Assembly (NCBI RefSeq): GCF_002838835.1
Contig: NZ_NHPP01000014.1
Span: 62,001-126,000, forward strand
Length of the DNA: 64,000 bases
Source: Siphonobacter sp. SORGH_AS_0500
GTDB lineage: Bacteria > Bacteroidota > Bacteroidia > Cytophagales > Spirosomataceae
Direction: 5' to 3'
The notes under the pieces are model-generated. The model had not been told where the DNA came from. It saw nothing but the letters and a program-made list of their open reading frames with translations, and ran no database searches. How positions within the stretch are numbered: the stretch's first letter is position 1; each line of letters starts with the position of its first letter. The translations under genes and the position numbers were made by a program. Shown one piece after another: positions 54,138-62,014 of the stretch.

Positions 54138-55952
54138 TTACAAACCATTCACCGTCCGTTTGATAAATTCCGTTAAAGCAGGGCCGCTTAACAGACCTTG
54201 AGATAAAAGAGCTAAATCAACCAATTGTTTCGCCAAAGCCTGATCGTTTGAATCTTTCACGCGGGAAATCGCGGGGTGATTCGCATTAATTAGTAGGTTA
54301 TAAGTCACCGGCATTGACCCAAAGAAGGAGGGTTGGCCTCCCGCTTTCGACATGTCGTTCATGCGACGCATGAACTCGTTTTGCGTGATTACCACGGGTA
54401 ACTCATCGGTGCTTAGAGGCTGAATCTCTACGCTGTAACCGGCACCGGCTACTCCCTCGAAGGTGGCCTTTAAAGTCTCTTTCTCTTCTTCTGTCAGAAT
54501 GCTTTCAATGGTTACACCCTTGTCAATCAACTTGTCAAGACTATCGGCATCCACTCGCTTGAAGGTAGTTTTTTCCAGCTTCTGCTCCAGTTTACCAATG
54601 AAGTGCGGATCAATTACACCATCCAGCTTCAGGACATTATATCCACGGGCCATCGCTGTCTGGATGTAAGAATCCTGTTTGCCGGTATCGGTGGTGTATA
54701 ACCAAACCAGATTGTCGTCTTTATCTTTCTGGGTTTCTTCCGTTTTCTCTTTGTATTCTTCGAGCGTGTAGAACGTATCTCCAGTGCTTTCCAGCAGAAC
54801 GAAATCTTTCGCTTTATCGTAGAATTTATCTTCCGAGATCATCCCGTACTTCACGAACACACCAATGTCGCCGAATTTCTCTTCGTACCCGTGGCGGTCA
54901 TTGTTGAATAGCTCGGACAATTTGTCGGCTACCTTACGAGTAATATAGCCGTTGATTTTCTTCACGTTCGAATCGGCCTGAAGGAAGCTACGGCTTACGT
55001 TCAGCGGAATATCGGGAGAGTCAATCACGCCGTGCAGTAACATCAGGAAATCGGGCACTACGTCTTTTACTTCATCCGTAATAAACACCTGACGGCTGTA
55101 AAGCTGAATTTTTTCCCGACTCAGTTGCAGCTCATTCTTGATTTTGGGGAAGTAGAGAATACCCGTCAGATTGAAGGGATAATCTACATTCAGGTGAATC
55201 CAGAAGAGGGGTTTTTCTGAGAAAGGATACAGCGTTTCGTAGAATTTCAGGTAATCTTCATCCACCAGCTCATTCGGATTTTTCGTCCAGATGGGTTCGG
55301 TTTCGTTGATTACTTTATCCTCAAAAGAAACAGGGATGGGCAGGAATTTACCGTATTTCTCTAAAATCGTACGGATGCGGGCAGGCTCTAAAAACTCCTG
55401 AGAATCCTCGGTAATGTGAAGAATAATGTCCGTTCCACGGTCAGCTTTATCGGCAGCGGTAATCTCAAATTCCGTTGAACCATCACAGATCCAGCGAGCG
55501 GCGGGAGCATCCTGATAAGACTTGGTAATAATCTCCACCTGAGAAGCTACCATGAATGCCGAGTAGAAGCCCAGACCAAACTGTCCGATGATAGCTCCAC
55601 GCTCAACCCCCTGATCTTTATATTTCTCTACGAATTCAAGAGCCCCTGAAAAGGCAATCTGATTGATGTATTTCTTGATTTCATCAGCCGTCATCCCTAA
55701 ACCTTTGTCGCTGATGGTCAATGTTTTTGCCTCTGGGTCGATGGAAACTTTGATCGTTAGATCACCTAACTCTCCACCGTATTCGCCCATCGAAGCCAGG
55801 CGTTTGATTTTCTGAGTAGCATCAACGGCATTAGAAACCAATTCGCGAAGAAAAATCTCGTGGTCGGAATACAGAAATTTCTTAATAATTGGAAAGATAT
55901 TCTCGGTATGAATCGAAATGTTTCCCTTTTCGTGAAAAGTTGTCGTTTCCAT
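54138..55952 (-). CDS. htpG: Molecular chaperone HtpG (Hsp90)
   Basis: A 604-residue Hsp90 with the N-terminal GHKL ATPase (FLRELVSNAVDATQKIK with the catalytic Glu and the Asn of the N box, ISDKGLGMT as DxGxG motif, GQFGLGFYSAFMVA as the lid glycine motif), the middle domain (LNVSRSFLQAD with the catalytic-loop arginine) and the C-terminal dimerisation domain ending TEFIKRTVNGL. Full family length. ATP-dependent folding of client proteins in the cytosol. Transcribed alone from an upstream promoter carrying a TGTCA dyad, suggesting stress control. Confidence 0.97.
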   Translation of the reverse strand: METTTFHEKGNISIHTENIFPIIKKFLYSDHEIFLRELVSNAVDATQKIKRLASMGEYGGELGDLTIKVSIDPEAKTLTISDKGLGMTADEIKKYINQIAFSGALEFVEKYKDQGVERGAIIGQFGLGFYSAFMVASQVEIITKSYQDAPAARWICDGSTEFEITAADKADRGTDIILHITEDSQEFLEPARIRTILEKYGKFLPIPVSFEDKVINETEPIWTKNPNELVDEDYLKFYETLYPFSEKPLFWIHLNVDYPFNLTGILYFPKIKNELQLSREKIQLYSRQVFITDEVKDVVPDFLMLLHGVIDSPDIPLNVSRSFLQADSNVKKINGYITRKVADKLSELFNNDRHGYEEKFGDIGVFVKYGMISEDKFYDKAKDFVLLESTGDTFYTLEEYKEKTEETQKDKDDNLVWLYTTDTGKQDSYIQTAMARGYNVLKLDGVIDPHFIGKLEQKLEKTTFKRVDADSLDKLIDKGVTIESILTEEEKETLKATFEGVAGAGYSVEIQPLSTDELPVVITQNEFMRRMNDMSKAGGQPSFFGSMPVTYNLLINANHPAISRVKDSNDQALAKQLVDLALLSQGLLSGPALTEFIKRTVNGL

Positions 55953-56014
55953 TGAGTTGTAAATAAGATTAAATAATATATGAATAGATGCCCGAAGAAA
56001 GACAAAGGCTGTTC

Positions 56015-56041
56015 CAAAAGTATAAAGGTGTCATAATGACA
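56015..56041 (-). promoter_or_regulatory. htpG promoter with TGTCA/TGACA dyad
   Basis: On the minus strand TACTTTTG (56022-56015) is a perfect TAnnTTTG -7 element, and just upstream of it TGTCATTATGACA (56041-56029) is a 13-base perfect dyad at about -14 to -26, the position of a repressor operator or an alternative sigma element. Confidence 0.55.
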
Positions 56042-56241
56042 GTTTGAGTAGCCGACAAGCATAAATGACACAAAAAAGGCTTAGTTTCGGTCGAGTGGAG
56101 GTTTTTATCAACTTATAGTTAATATTGCAGGAAGTTGAGGTAAAAAATAATTACATTTTGGTATAAAAAGAAGGTAAAATTGCATAATTATTACTTGTCC
56201 TACTTGCCTCACAAAAGAAGAATCATAACCTATTTGAATAC

Positions 56242-56268
56242 ACGGCACTTCGGTGCCGTTATTTTTTT
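56242..56268 (+). terminator. UUCG-loop terminator with no assigned gene
   Basis: ACGGCAC-TTCG-GTGCCGT followed by TATTTTTTT is a textbook intrinsic terminator on the plus strand. No plus-strand gene is visible upstream until the far side of htpG, so it implies an unannotated short transcript from about 56100-56240. Confidence 0.8.
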
Positions 56269-56552
56269 GTTATTAATTCGTTCTGGTTTTAGCATTTTAT
56301 CCACTTTCCCTATTAAAACTTAGCCGCTATTTTAAAGTAGATCATCGAATTATCGCTATGACTCCCTCGAAAAAATAATATAAATATCTAAAGAATAAGT
56401 AGATATAATTTTATTATTTGTATTGATATATGATATTTTTTATCAATATTTGACTGTATTATTGATGTATGATGAAATAAAAATCAATTTTTACAAAACC
56501 CTAGCTACCTAAAATTCGTTTATACAAGCGATCAGTAACTTATTAACCGGAA
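56269..56552. other. AT-rich non-coding region
   Basis: Very AT-rich, with near-repeats TATTGATATATGAT and TATTGATGTATGAT (about 56420-56470) and an inverted pair ATTGATA / TATCAAT. No gene recognised. Confidence 0.4.
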
Positions 56553-56583
56553 TTGACAAGGTGGTAGTAAAATTGTACTTTTG
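56553..56583 (+). promoter_or_regulatory. Canonical Bacteroidota promoter upstream of the 36-residue ORF
   Basis: -33 element TTG (in TTGAC, 56553-56557) and a perfect -7 element TACTTTTG (56576-56583) are separated by 20 bases. Transcription should begin near 56590, leaving a leader of about 58 bases. Confidence 0.8.
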
Positions 56584-56648
56584 CAATATCATACAGCCCA
56601 AATGAAACGTTAGTATTTCAGCCTTCACAAAAAACATAACCCAAGATT

Positions 56649-56759
56649 ATGAAAACTCCAGTACAGTCTAAATCATTAGCCCCAACGGATTATTTGATCG
56701 CTGTTATTTTGATTATTGGCTTGTTATTCACGGTGTTCTCTTTTAGCCAGATTCACTGA
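56649..56759 (+). CDS. 36-residue single-span membrane peptide
   Basis: ATG 56649 to TGA 56757-56759 encodes MKTPVQSKSLAPTDYL followed by a hydrophobic stretch IAVILIIGLLFTVFSFS and a short tail QIH. The shape is a soluble N-terminus of 14 residues and one transmembrane helix. It is bracketed by a consensus promoter (56553-56583) and a strong terminator (56809-56843), so it is the only coding sequence of its own transcription unit. I do not recognise the family. It could be a regulator of a membrane complex or stress peptide; the function is open. Confidence 0.7.
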   Translation: MKTPVQSKSLAPTDYLIAVILIIGLLFTVFSFSQIH

Positions 56760-56808
56760 TACTCGTTCGGCATTTCTTTAGAAAATTTTCTATTTAGAAA
56801 TAGTATGC

Positions 56809-56843
56809 ATCGGCAGAACCTGCTTCAGGCAGGCTCTGCCGAT
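56809..56843 (+). terminator. Terminator of the small membrane peptide gene
   Basis: ATCGGCAGA (56809-56817) pairs with TCTGCCGAT (56835-56843), and CCTGC pairs with GCAGG inside, followed by TTATTTTT. Confidence 0.9.
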
Positions 56844-56941
56844 TTATTTTTAGGGGTAATGACTACTTTACTCTTTTAAACTTGCTAGCCCAGCGAAAAG
56901 CCATTTTATTCGTGGCAGCATAACTAAACTTTACATTACAA

Positions 56942-57844
56942 GTGAATAATCTTTGGGGCATTGACTTAGGCGGGACGAAAATTGAGTGTGCTGTATTAGA
57001 CGCCAACAATATTACTAATGTGCGGGTTCGCCGCCGCGTTCCTACCGAAGCAGATAAAGGCTATAAACATATTCTCAGCCAGATTGAAAAACTGGTGAAA
57101 ATGGTTACGGAAGAGTTGGGTGAAGGTCCGCAAAAGATTGGTTTCGCTACCCCCGGAACGCTTGATCCGGTTACACAAACCATGCGTGGGTGTAATACCG
57201 TAGTAATGAACGATCAGCCCATGCAAAAAGACCTGGAAGCTCTTCTGGGTATTCCCTGCATGATTGCCAACGATGCGAACTGTTTTGCTTTGGCCGAAGC
57301 CGTTTTAGGAGCTGCTCCTAAAGTGCATGAGAATCCACAGGTGGTTTTTGGAATTATCATGGGGACTGGCGTCGGCGGAGGCGTGGTTATCAATGGCAAA
57401 GTATGGGGTGGTCGTCAGGGCATTGGTGGCGAATGGGGGCATATCTTTCTGGATAACTCCGGTGGCCCCTGTTACTGCGGTAATCATGGTTGCGTAGAAA
57501 CCGTATTGTCCGGTCCTTCACTGCAACGCTTTTATAAAGAAGAAAGTGGTTCGTCTTTAAGTATGCCCGACATTCTGGCTCGTTACCAGGACGGTTCGGA
57601 CCCCCTAGCAACGGCAACGGTAGAACGAATGCTGAACATGTTTGGAAAAGCAATTTCAATCATCACCAACCTGCTCGATCCTGATGTCATTGTGATTGGT
57701 GGCGGGGTTTCTAACATTGATCTGCTGTACACCGAAGGTGTAGAGCGGGCCAGAAAGCACGTGTTCACGCCTAAACCTGACTTACTAATCGTGAAAAATG
57801 AGCTAGGAGACAGTGCGGGTGTGTTTGGAGCTGCGTTGTTATAA
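56942..57844 (+). CDS. ROK-family sugar kinase
   Basis: A 300-residue kinase starting at GTG 56942. The ATP-binding loop is GIDLGGTKIECAV (6-18); the catalytic Asp111 lies in ANDANCFAL; the ROK zinc motif CYCGNHGC (177-184) with the preceding His in GGEWGHIFLD is complete, and the second phosphate loop is IMGTGVGGGVV. Family members phosphorylate glucose, N-acetylglucosamine, N-acetylmannosamine, fructose or allose; this one lacks the N-terminal helix-turn-helix of ROK repressors, so it is an enzyme. The exact sugar is not certain. Followed 88 bases later by the isochorismatase-like gene. Confidence 0.93.
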   Translation: MNNLWGIDLGGTKIECAVLDANNITNVRVRRRVPTEADKGYKHILSQIEKLVKMVTEELGEGPQKIGFATPGTLDPVTQTMRGCNTVVMNDQPMQKDLEALLGIPCMIANDANCFALAEAVLGAAPKVHENPQVVFGIIMGTGVGGGVVINGKVWGGRQGIGGEWGHIFLDNSGGPCYCGNHGCVETVLSGPSLQRFYKEESGSSLSMPDILARYQDGSDPLATATVERMLNMFGKAISIITNLLDPDVIVIGGGVSNIDLLYTEGVERARKHVFTPKPDLLIVKNELGDSAGVFGAALL

Positions 57845-57932
57845 TTTCAGAAACCATTCGCCGGATCGGAAAGTTTTAACAGGGTAAGGTTACGTACGAA
57901 ACTAGCAATAGAATCTTTAAACCAATACAGCC

Positions 57933-58571
57933 ATGCAACTTTCAGCAGAACGGACGGCACTCGTCCTCATTGAATTTCAGAACGATTTTACAACCGAAGG
58001 TGGCGTATTTCACGGAGGCGTAAAGGCCGTAATGGACTCAACGCAGATGTTACCCAATACGATTGAATTGGTGAAGCAGGCTCGCGAAGCAGGTATTCAG
58101 ATCGTACACGTACCCATTGCTTTTACGGACGATTACCACGAATTAACGCCGAATCCGTATGGAATTCTGAAGGGAGTGAAAGACGCCGGAGCATTTAAGA
58201 AAGGTACTTGGGGAGCGGAGATCGTTTCAGATTTGCATCCACATCCCGAAGATATCGTGATTGAAGGCAAACGGGGATTATGTGGTTTTGCCAGCACGAA
58301 TCTTGATTTTATTCTGCGGAGCCGGGGTTTTCAGAATATTGCACTCGCCGGATTTTTGACAAACTGCTGCGTAGAATCATCCATGCGTACGGCTTATGAA
58401 AAAGGATACAATGTCATTACGCTAACCGATTGTTGTGCGACGCTAAGTCAGGAAGAGCACGATAATGCCCTGGCGAAAGACTTCCCGATGTTCAGTCAGC
58501 CTATGACGCATCAGGAGTTTCTGTCCTCGGTCGGAACCGAAATAGAACTAGCAGGTAAGGCTTACGAATAA
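57933..58571 (+). CDS. Isochorismatase-family cysteine hydrolase
   Basis: A 212-residue enzyme with the Asp-Lys-Cys catalytic triad: Asp18 (LIEFQNDFT), Lys113 (IEGKRGLCGF) and Cys146 (FLTNCCVESS), with the cis-peptide motif next to it. It is closest to the broad cysteine hydrolase group (N-carbamoylsarcosine amidase, nicotinamidase-like, YcaC-like). The usual amide substrate cannot be named. Terminated by a strong hairpin three bases after the stop. Confidence 0.92.
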   Translation: MQLSAERTALVLIEFQNDFTTEGGVFHGGVKAVMDSTQMLPNTIELVKQAREAGIQIVHVPIAFTDDYHELTPNPYGILKGVKDAGAFKKGTWGAEIVSDLHPHPEDIVIEGKRGLCGFASTNLDFILRSRGFQNIALAGFLTNCCVESSMRTAYEKGYNVITLTDCCATLSQEEHDNALAKDFPMFSQPMTHQEFLSSVGTEIELAGKAYE

Positions 58572-58573
58572 AC

Positions 58574-58605
58574 AAAAAACGACTCAGGAAACTGAGTCGT
58601 TTTTT
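58574..58605 (+). terminator. Terminator of the isochorismatase-like gene
   Basis: AAAAAACGACTCAG-GAAA-CTGAGTCGTTTTTT, a perfect 14-base-pair stem with a GAAA tetraloop, immediately after the stop codon. Confidence 0.95.
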
Positions 58606-58762
58606 GTTTAGATACGATCTTCAAAGGTATTGAGTTTAGCTAAGTAACATAATTTAGGTAGTGCTGTAAAAATTTAAGTCTTTCAAATCACGGGAATCTA
58701 AATTTTTAAACTAAAAAATCTATTTGTGAAGAAAAACCGAAGACATAAGATATATTTTTTAA

Positions 58763-59087
58763 ATTACACATGATGGGATAATTTCAGGATTGACTTGTGA
58801 TAAGGAATTGCTGACTTTGATTATTTACTGTAAGTATTTAGCCGAACAAATTAACAAGTCTTTCGATAAGTTTTTTGTTGAATTTACTCAAATTGACGAA
58901 TTGTTTTTATCGACATGGCCAAGTTTATTTGATTTACCTGCACAGACATTTACAGAACTAGCCGACATTTGTTAAAGCGGGACTTGAAATACTCTCGGCT
59001 GATATCGAAGAAGGAAAAGTGATAATTGCTTACAATCAACACGATACAAAATTTGATTATTTTAGTGGAAAATTGACAATAAGATAA
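58763..59087 (+). pseudogene. Remnant of a small accessory gene (frameshifted, no start codon)
   Basis: A frame without ATG reads ELLTLIIYCKYLAEQINKSF then FDLPAQTFTELADIC and stops at 58973-58975. In the adjacent frame the sequence continues as TFVKAGLEILSADIEEG and ends FSGKLTIR at TAA 59085. Joined, they give a roughly 100-residue acidic protein of the kind seen beside toxin or immunity genes. The shift here is +1 (or -2), unlike the one-base losses elsewhere in the window, and the 5' end is also lost, so real decay is more likely than a sequencing slip. AT-rich compared with the neighbours. Confidence 0.55.
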
Positions 59088-59190
59088 TAAAAGTGTTCGA
59101 CCAAAATAAAAAAATGATAATTAACGAGTTGAATATAATATGTAAAAGCTATGGGGACGGACGAATGAAGCAAGAAATAAAATATGCCTA

Positions 59191-59314
59191 TAACACAGGT
59201 TTTACGTCAGGTAGGGTGACGTGTAAACTTGGAGCTTTATACTCCTATCAACAATTGGGCTTAACTTTATCTGACGGTTTTCAAAGTCCCGCCTTCACTA
59301 ATCCCTGTTTGTTA
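59191..59314. repeat. Imperfect palindromic module ahead of the DUF6794-type gene
   Basis: The left end TAACACAGGTTTTACGTCAG and the right end TAGTGAAGGCGGGAC read as reverse complement (right side CCCTGTTTGTTAGC at 59303-59316) share TAACA, CAGG and GGG blocks over about 30 bases. Words such as GGTGACGTG and GTTTTCAAAGTCCCGCC are ones I associate with intergenic modules that flank accessory genes in Bacteroidota. Likely a recombination or fold-back element of about 125 bases. Confidence 0.45.
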
Positions 59315-59329
59315 GCATCCGTATTAAGA

Positions 59330-60721
59330 ATGGTAACACCTTACAAAATATTAACACTTTTTTTGTGGCTTATAACTTTTAAACAAGTTACTGCCCAGAC
59401 AACTTATTCCATATGTTACATTCACACTATAAAATCACAGAATAATAAATTCTTTTTAGAAACTATTCCTTTTGATAATATTGAGCAAACATCAACAGGA
59501 ATAACATCTGTTTTTAGTTATGATTCAACCAAAATTTACGAAGTTGATAGACATTTTGAGCTATCAGACAATAGAAGAGAAATATTCTTGAGTAATAATG
59601 GGAAAACCATTGCTTACGTAATAGATAGAGAATTTAAATGGGATGGATTCCAAAATAAAAGTATTGAGATATACAAAAATGGCCACTCTGTAAAACAATT
59701 CCAGTTGACTGACCTAATTGATTGTAATTCTGAAAACGAAGATTGTTATTTGTTTTACAAAGAATCGATTGATACAGTTTTTTGGGAGAATGGCAAAAGA
59801 AAAATAACATTTAAAGAAGATGTATCTGACTTCGAAAAGAAATTAACTGAAAAGGCAACATATTTAAATAATGACACGCTATATATTTTTACCAAAACAT
59901 CTAAGCTAATTGCTATTGACTTGAATACAATAAATTTAAGTTCAATGTTACTTACAGAAATTGATCCAGAAAAGTTTAAGGAAATAAGGCCTACTCAATC
60001 GCATATAAAGAAGTTTAAAACATCTTCATTGTATGGTCTGCCAGATCTTTCAAGCGGCTTGACATTCGAGAAGGGTCTAGCTAGAAATCTGGGAATGGTA
60101 GTCTTTCCCGAAGAAAAAAAAGATTCATATGAATTGAAAAAATATTCTATTAAAGTTCAAATTATTGTTGATAAGTATGGTAATGCTGCTCTCGATAAAA
60201 TTGAAAACTATAACGCACTTCCCGAAGACAAAATCAAAACATTCATTGAATCCCAAAAATTTGCAATAAATTCAATACCTCAAGAGGTTGGAAAATGGAG
60301 ATTTGAGGGCTGGATTGCTTTAATGAATAAAAATAAAAAAGAAGCAAAAAAAGAAAAGAGACAAGAAATTGTCAAAGAGAAGGAAGTATACAAAAAACGA
60401 ATTATTACTGATTCTATTAATGGACGTTATATTCCTAAAAATATTGAAGAATGCTTTTTAGAGCTTAATAAAATTTTAAAACCAAAAGATATAGAAGCAA
60501 TTAAAAATCTAAAAGACCGAAGTGAGACGATTTTATACCATCATGGATTTGGGACTTGGCTAAGGAATAATTGGGGACTTTGGGGAGGTTCTAGACTTCA
60601 ACAATATCTAATAAAGAAAGGAATTGATCATCCCGATTCAATGTCGTCAATAATACTTGAATATTATTATGACTGGCTTAACGGGCAGAATGATAAATGG
60701 AAGGAATTTGAAGCTAAATAG
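59330..60721 (+). CDS. Secreted protein with C-terminal DUF6794-like domain
   Basis: A 463-residue protein from ATG 59330, chosen because MVTPYKILTLFLWLITFKQV with TAQ is a signal peptide; the open frame runs back to 59093 through a palindromic module that should not be coding. The middle is a beta-rich region (IEIYKNGHSVKQFQLTDLID) followed by a TonB-C-like stretch (IQIIVDKYGNAALDKIE-type, VQIIVDKYGNAAL) and a lysine/glutamate-rich coiled linker (NKKEAKKEKRQEIVKEKE). The last 100 residues (YIPKNIEECFLELNKIL, HHGFGTWLRNNWGLWGG, HPDSMSSIILEYYYDWL) match the DUF6794 pattern, a small domain frequent in accessory loci. Codon use and base composition are AT-rich against the flanks, suggesting transfer. 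Function unknown. Confidence 0.8.
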   Translation: MVTPYKILTLFLWLITFKQVTAQTTYSICYIHTIKSQNNKFFLETIPFDNIEQTSTGITSVFSYDSTKIYEVDRHFELSDNRREIFLSNNGKTIAYVIDREFKWDGFQNKSIEIYKNGHSVKQFQLTDLIDCNSENEDCYLFYKESIDTVFWENGKRKITFKEDVSDFEKKLTEKATYLNNDTLYIFTKTSKLIAIDLNTINLSSMLLTEIDPEKFKEIRPTQSHIKKFKTSSLYGLPDLSSGLTFEKGLARNLGMVVFPEEKKDSYELKKYSIKVQIIVDKYGNAALDKIENYNALPEDKIKTFIESQKFAINSIPQEVGKWRFEGWIALMNKNKKEAKKEKRQEIVKEKEVYKKRIITDSINGRYIPKNIEECFLELNKILKPKDIEAIKNLKDRSETILYHHGFGTWLRNNWGLWGGSRLQQYLIKKGIDHPDSMSSIILEYYYDWLNGQNDKWKEFEAK

Positions 60722-61137
60722 AAAAAACTCTGCTGCCCACGAAAAAAAGGCTATCATCTATGCGGAGTAAGAGTAGCAATAAGCGAGTAAAACGAAAAAA
60801 CAAACAAGCCATTCCTGTTTCCGATGCCAGCTTTTCCGCTGGCATCATTAATTAGGGGAGATCAAACAAGAACAGGGTAAGCCCTTAATAACGCTGGTGC
60901 GAGATTCCATTTCTTCAAAAGGACCGGTTCCTACCTGTCATTAGATCCCAATAGCCCCGTTCGTTCGCATTTCCAATGTTAGGCGTTACGGACGAACGCT
61001 TTAGATATCCTCACTCTTTTTGAATGTCAAACGGTATACCGACCCTTTTTCTCAAGATTTTATAATATGATAATAGATAAAAGATAAGGAATACGCAGAA
61101 ACCCTTTCCTTTGTAATCCGTCAACTATTGCCCAATT
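60722..61137. other. Intergenic region after the accessory block
   Basis: About 416 bases without a supported gene. A hairpin GATGCCAGC / GCTGGCATC (60823-60846) followed by ATTAATT may terminate the DUF6794-type gene. A second inverted pair CCGTTCGT / ACGAACG surrounds GTTAGGCGTTACGG (about 60957-61001). Base composition returns to the window average here. Confidence 0.45.
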
Positions 61138-61893
61138 ATGAAACGCCACTGGATTACTTTTCTTTTTGCTCTGGGAAGCAACCTGGTTTTTGCTCAAACC
61201 AATTTCAAATTTCGTCCCGCAGCCCATTCGCACAACGACTACGAACAGCAAAAACCCTTTGAAAAGGCTTATTCGCTGGGCTTTGGCTCCATCGAAGCCG
61301 ATGTTTACGTACATAATGGCGAGTTAATGGTGGCTCATAACCGGGAAGACATCAAGCCTGAACGGACATTCCGGAAAATGTATCTGCTGCCTTTGCTGGT
61401 TAATCTGCGTCAGCATGAAGGGTATCCGTATCCTGGTCATCATAAGGTTCAGGTACTGATTGATCTGAAAGATGCGGAGGCCATTGATTTGTTGCAGAAA
61501 ATGCTCAAGGACCACAAAATGGAGTTGCAGAAAGTGGACTTCGTGCTGAGTGGAAATATGCCTAAGCCCGAGGATTTTAATACATACGATAAAATCCTGT
61601 CTTTCGATGGTCGTCGGAATATTACCTATTCGGCTGAAAACCGAGCTCGCGTTCCATTGATTAGTGCTGATTTCAAGGAATTTAGCTCAGCTGGATGGGA
61701 TGGTACTACGCCCTTATCCACGGAAGTGGAAAATAAAATCAAAACCTTCGTCACGCAAGCTCACCAGAACAATCAGAAAACCCGGATTTGGGGAACACCC
61801 AATACGGTTCTGGCTTATCAGACGCTCCAACGCCTCGGTCTGGACTACATCGGTTCGGATGATCTGGACAAATTGGCGGAGATTTTGAATTAA
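61138..61893 (+). CDS. Secreted PI-PLC/GDPD-like phosphodiesterase
   Basis: A 251-residue protein with a signal peptide (MKRHWITFLFALGSNLVFAQ). The TIM-barrel motifs of the phospholipase C / glycerophosphodiester phosphodiesterase superfamily are present: AHSHNDYEQQKPFEKAYSLG (HSHND, the first catalytic histidine region), GSIEADVYVHNGELMVAHNRE (E-x-D plus second histidine), and VLIDLKDAEAI, ending in a C-terminal LGLDYIGSDDL. Bacteroidota have many such secreted proteins; they probably cleave phosphodiesters of lipid headgroups or teichoic-type polymers. Followed by a short hairpin before nadE. Confidence 0.88.
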   Translation: MKRHWITFLFALGSNLVFAQTNFKFRPAAHSHNDYEQQKPFEKAYSLGFGSIEADVYVHNGELMVAHNREDIKPERTFRKMYLLPLLVNLRQHEGYPYPGHHKVQVLIDLKDAEAIDLLQKMLKDHKMELQKVDFVLSGNMPKPEDFNTYDKILSFDGRRNITYSAENRARVPLISADFKEFSSAGWDGTTPLSTEVENKIKTFVTQAHQNNQKTRIWGTPNTVLAYQTLQRLGLDYIGSDDLDKLAEILN

Positions 61894-61970
61894 CCACCGT
61901 TTTTTAGCAGACACCCGTATATTCGCTTTCCTGGTTTAACTTTTTAGGAACTCGAATATGGTGACATAAG

Positions 61971-61995
61971 TGGCATCCCTTTCGAGTGGATGCCA
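61971..61995 (+). terminator. Hairpin after the GDPD-like gene
   Basis: TGGCATCC (61971-61978) and GGATGCCA (61988-61995) form a perfect stem followed by TTTTC, 20 bases before the nadE start. Confidence 0.7.
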
Positions 61996-62014
61996 TTTTC
62001 TTAAAACATTGGGT

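Noticed and set aside
59191-59314. Integron attC site ahead of the DUF6794-type gene
   Set aside because: The fold-back shape is suggestive, but proper RYYYAAC and GTTRRRY core boxes are not both present and no integrase gene is visible.
59093-59329. 79-residue N-terminal extension of the DUF6794-type protein
   Set aside because: It runs through a palindromic module and ahead of a good signal peptide at 59330, so translation probably starts at 59330.
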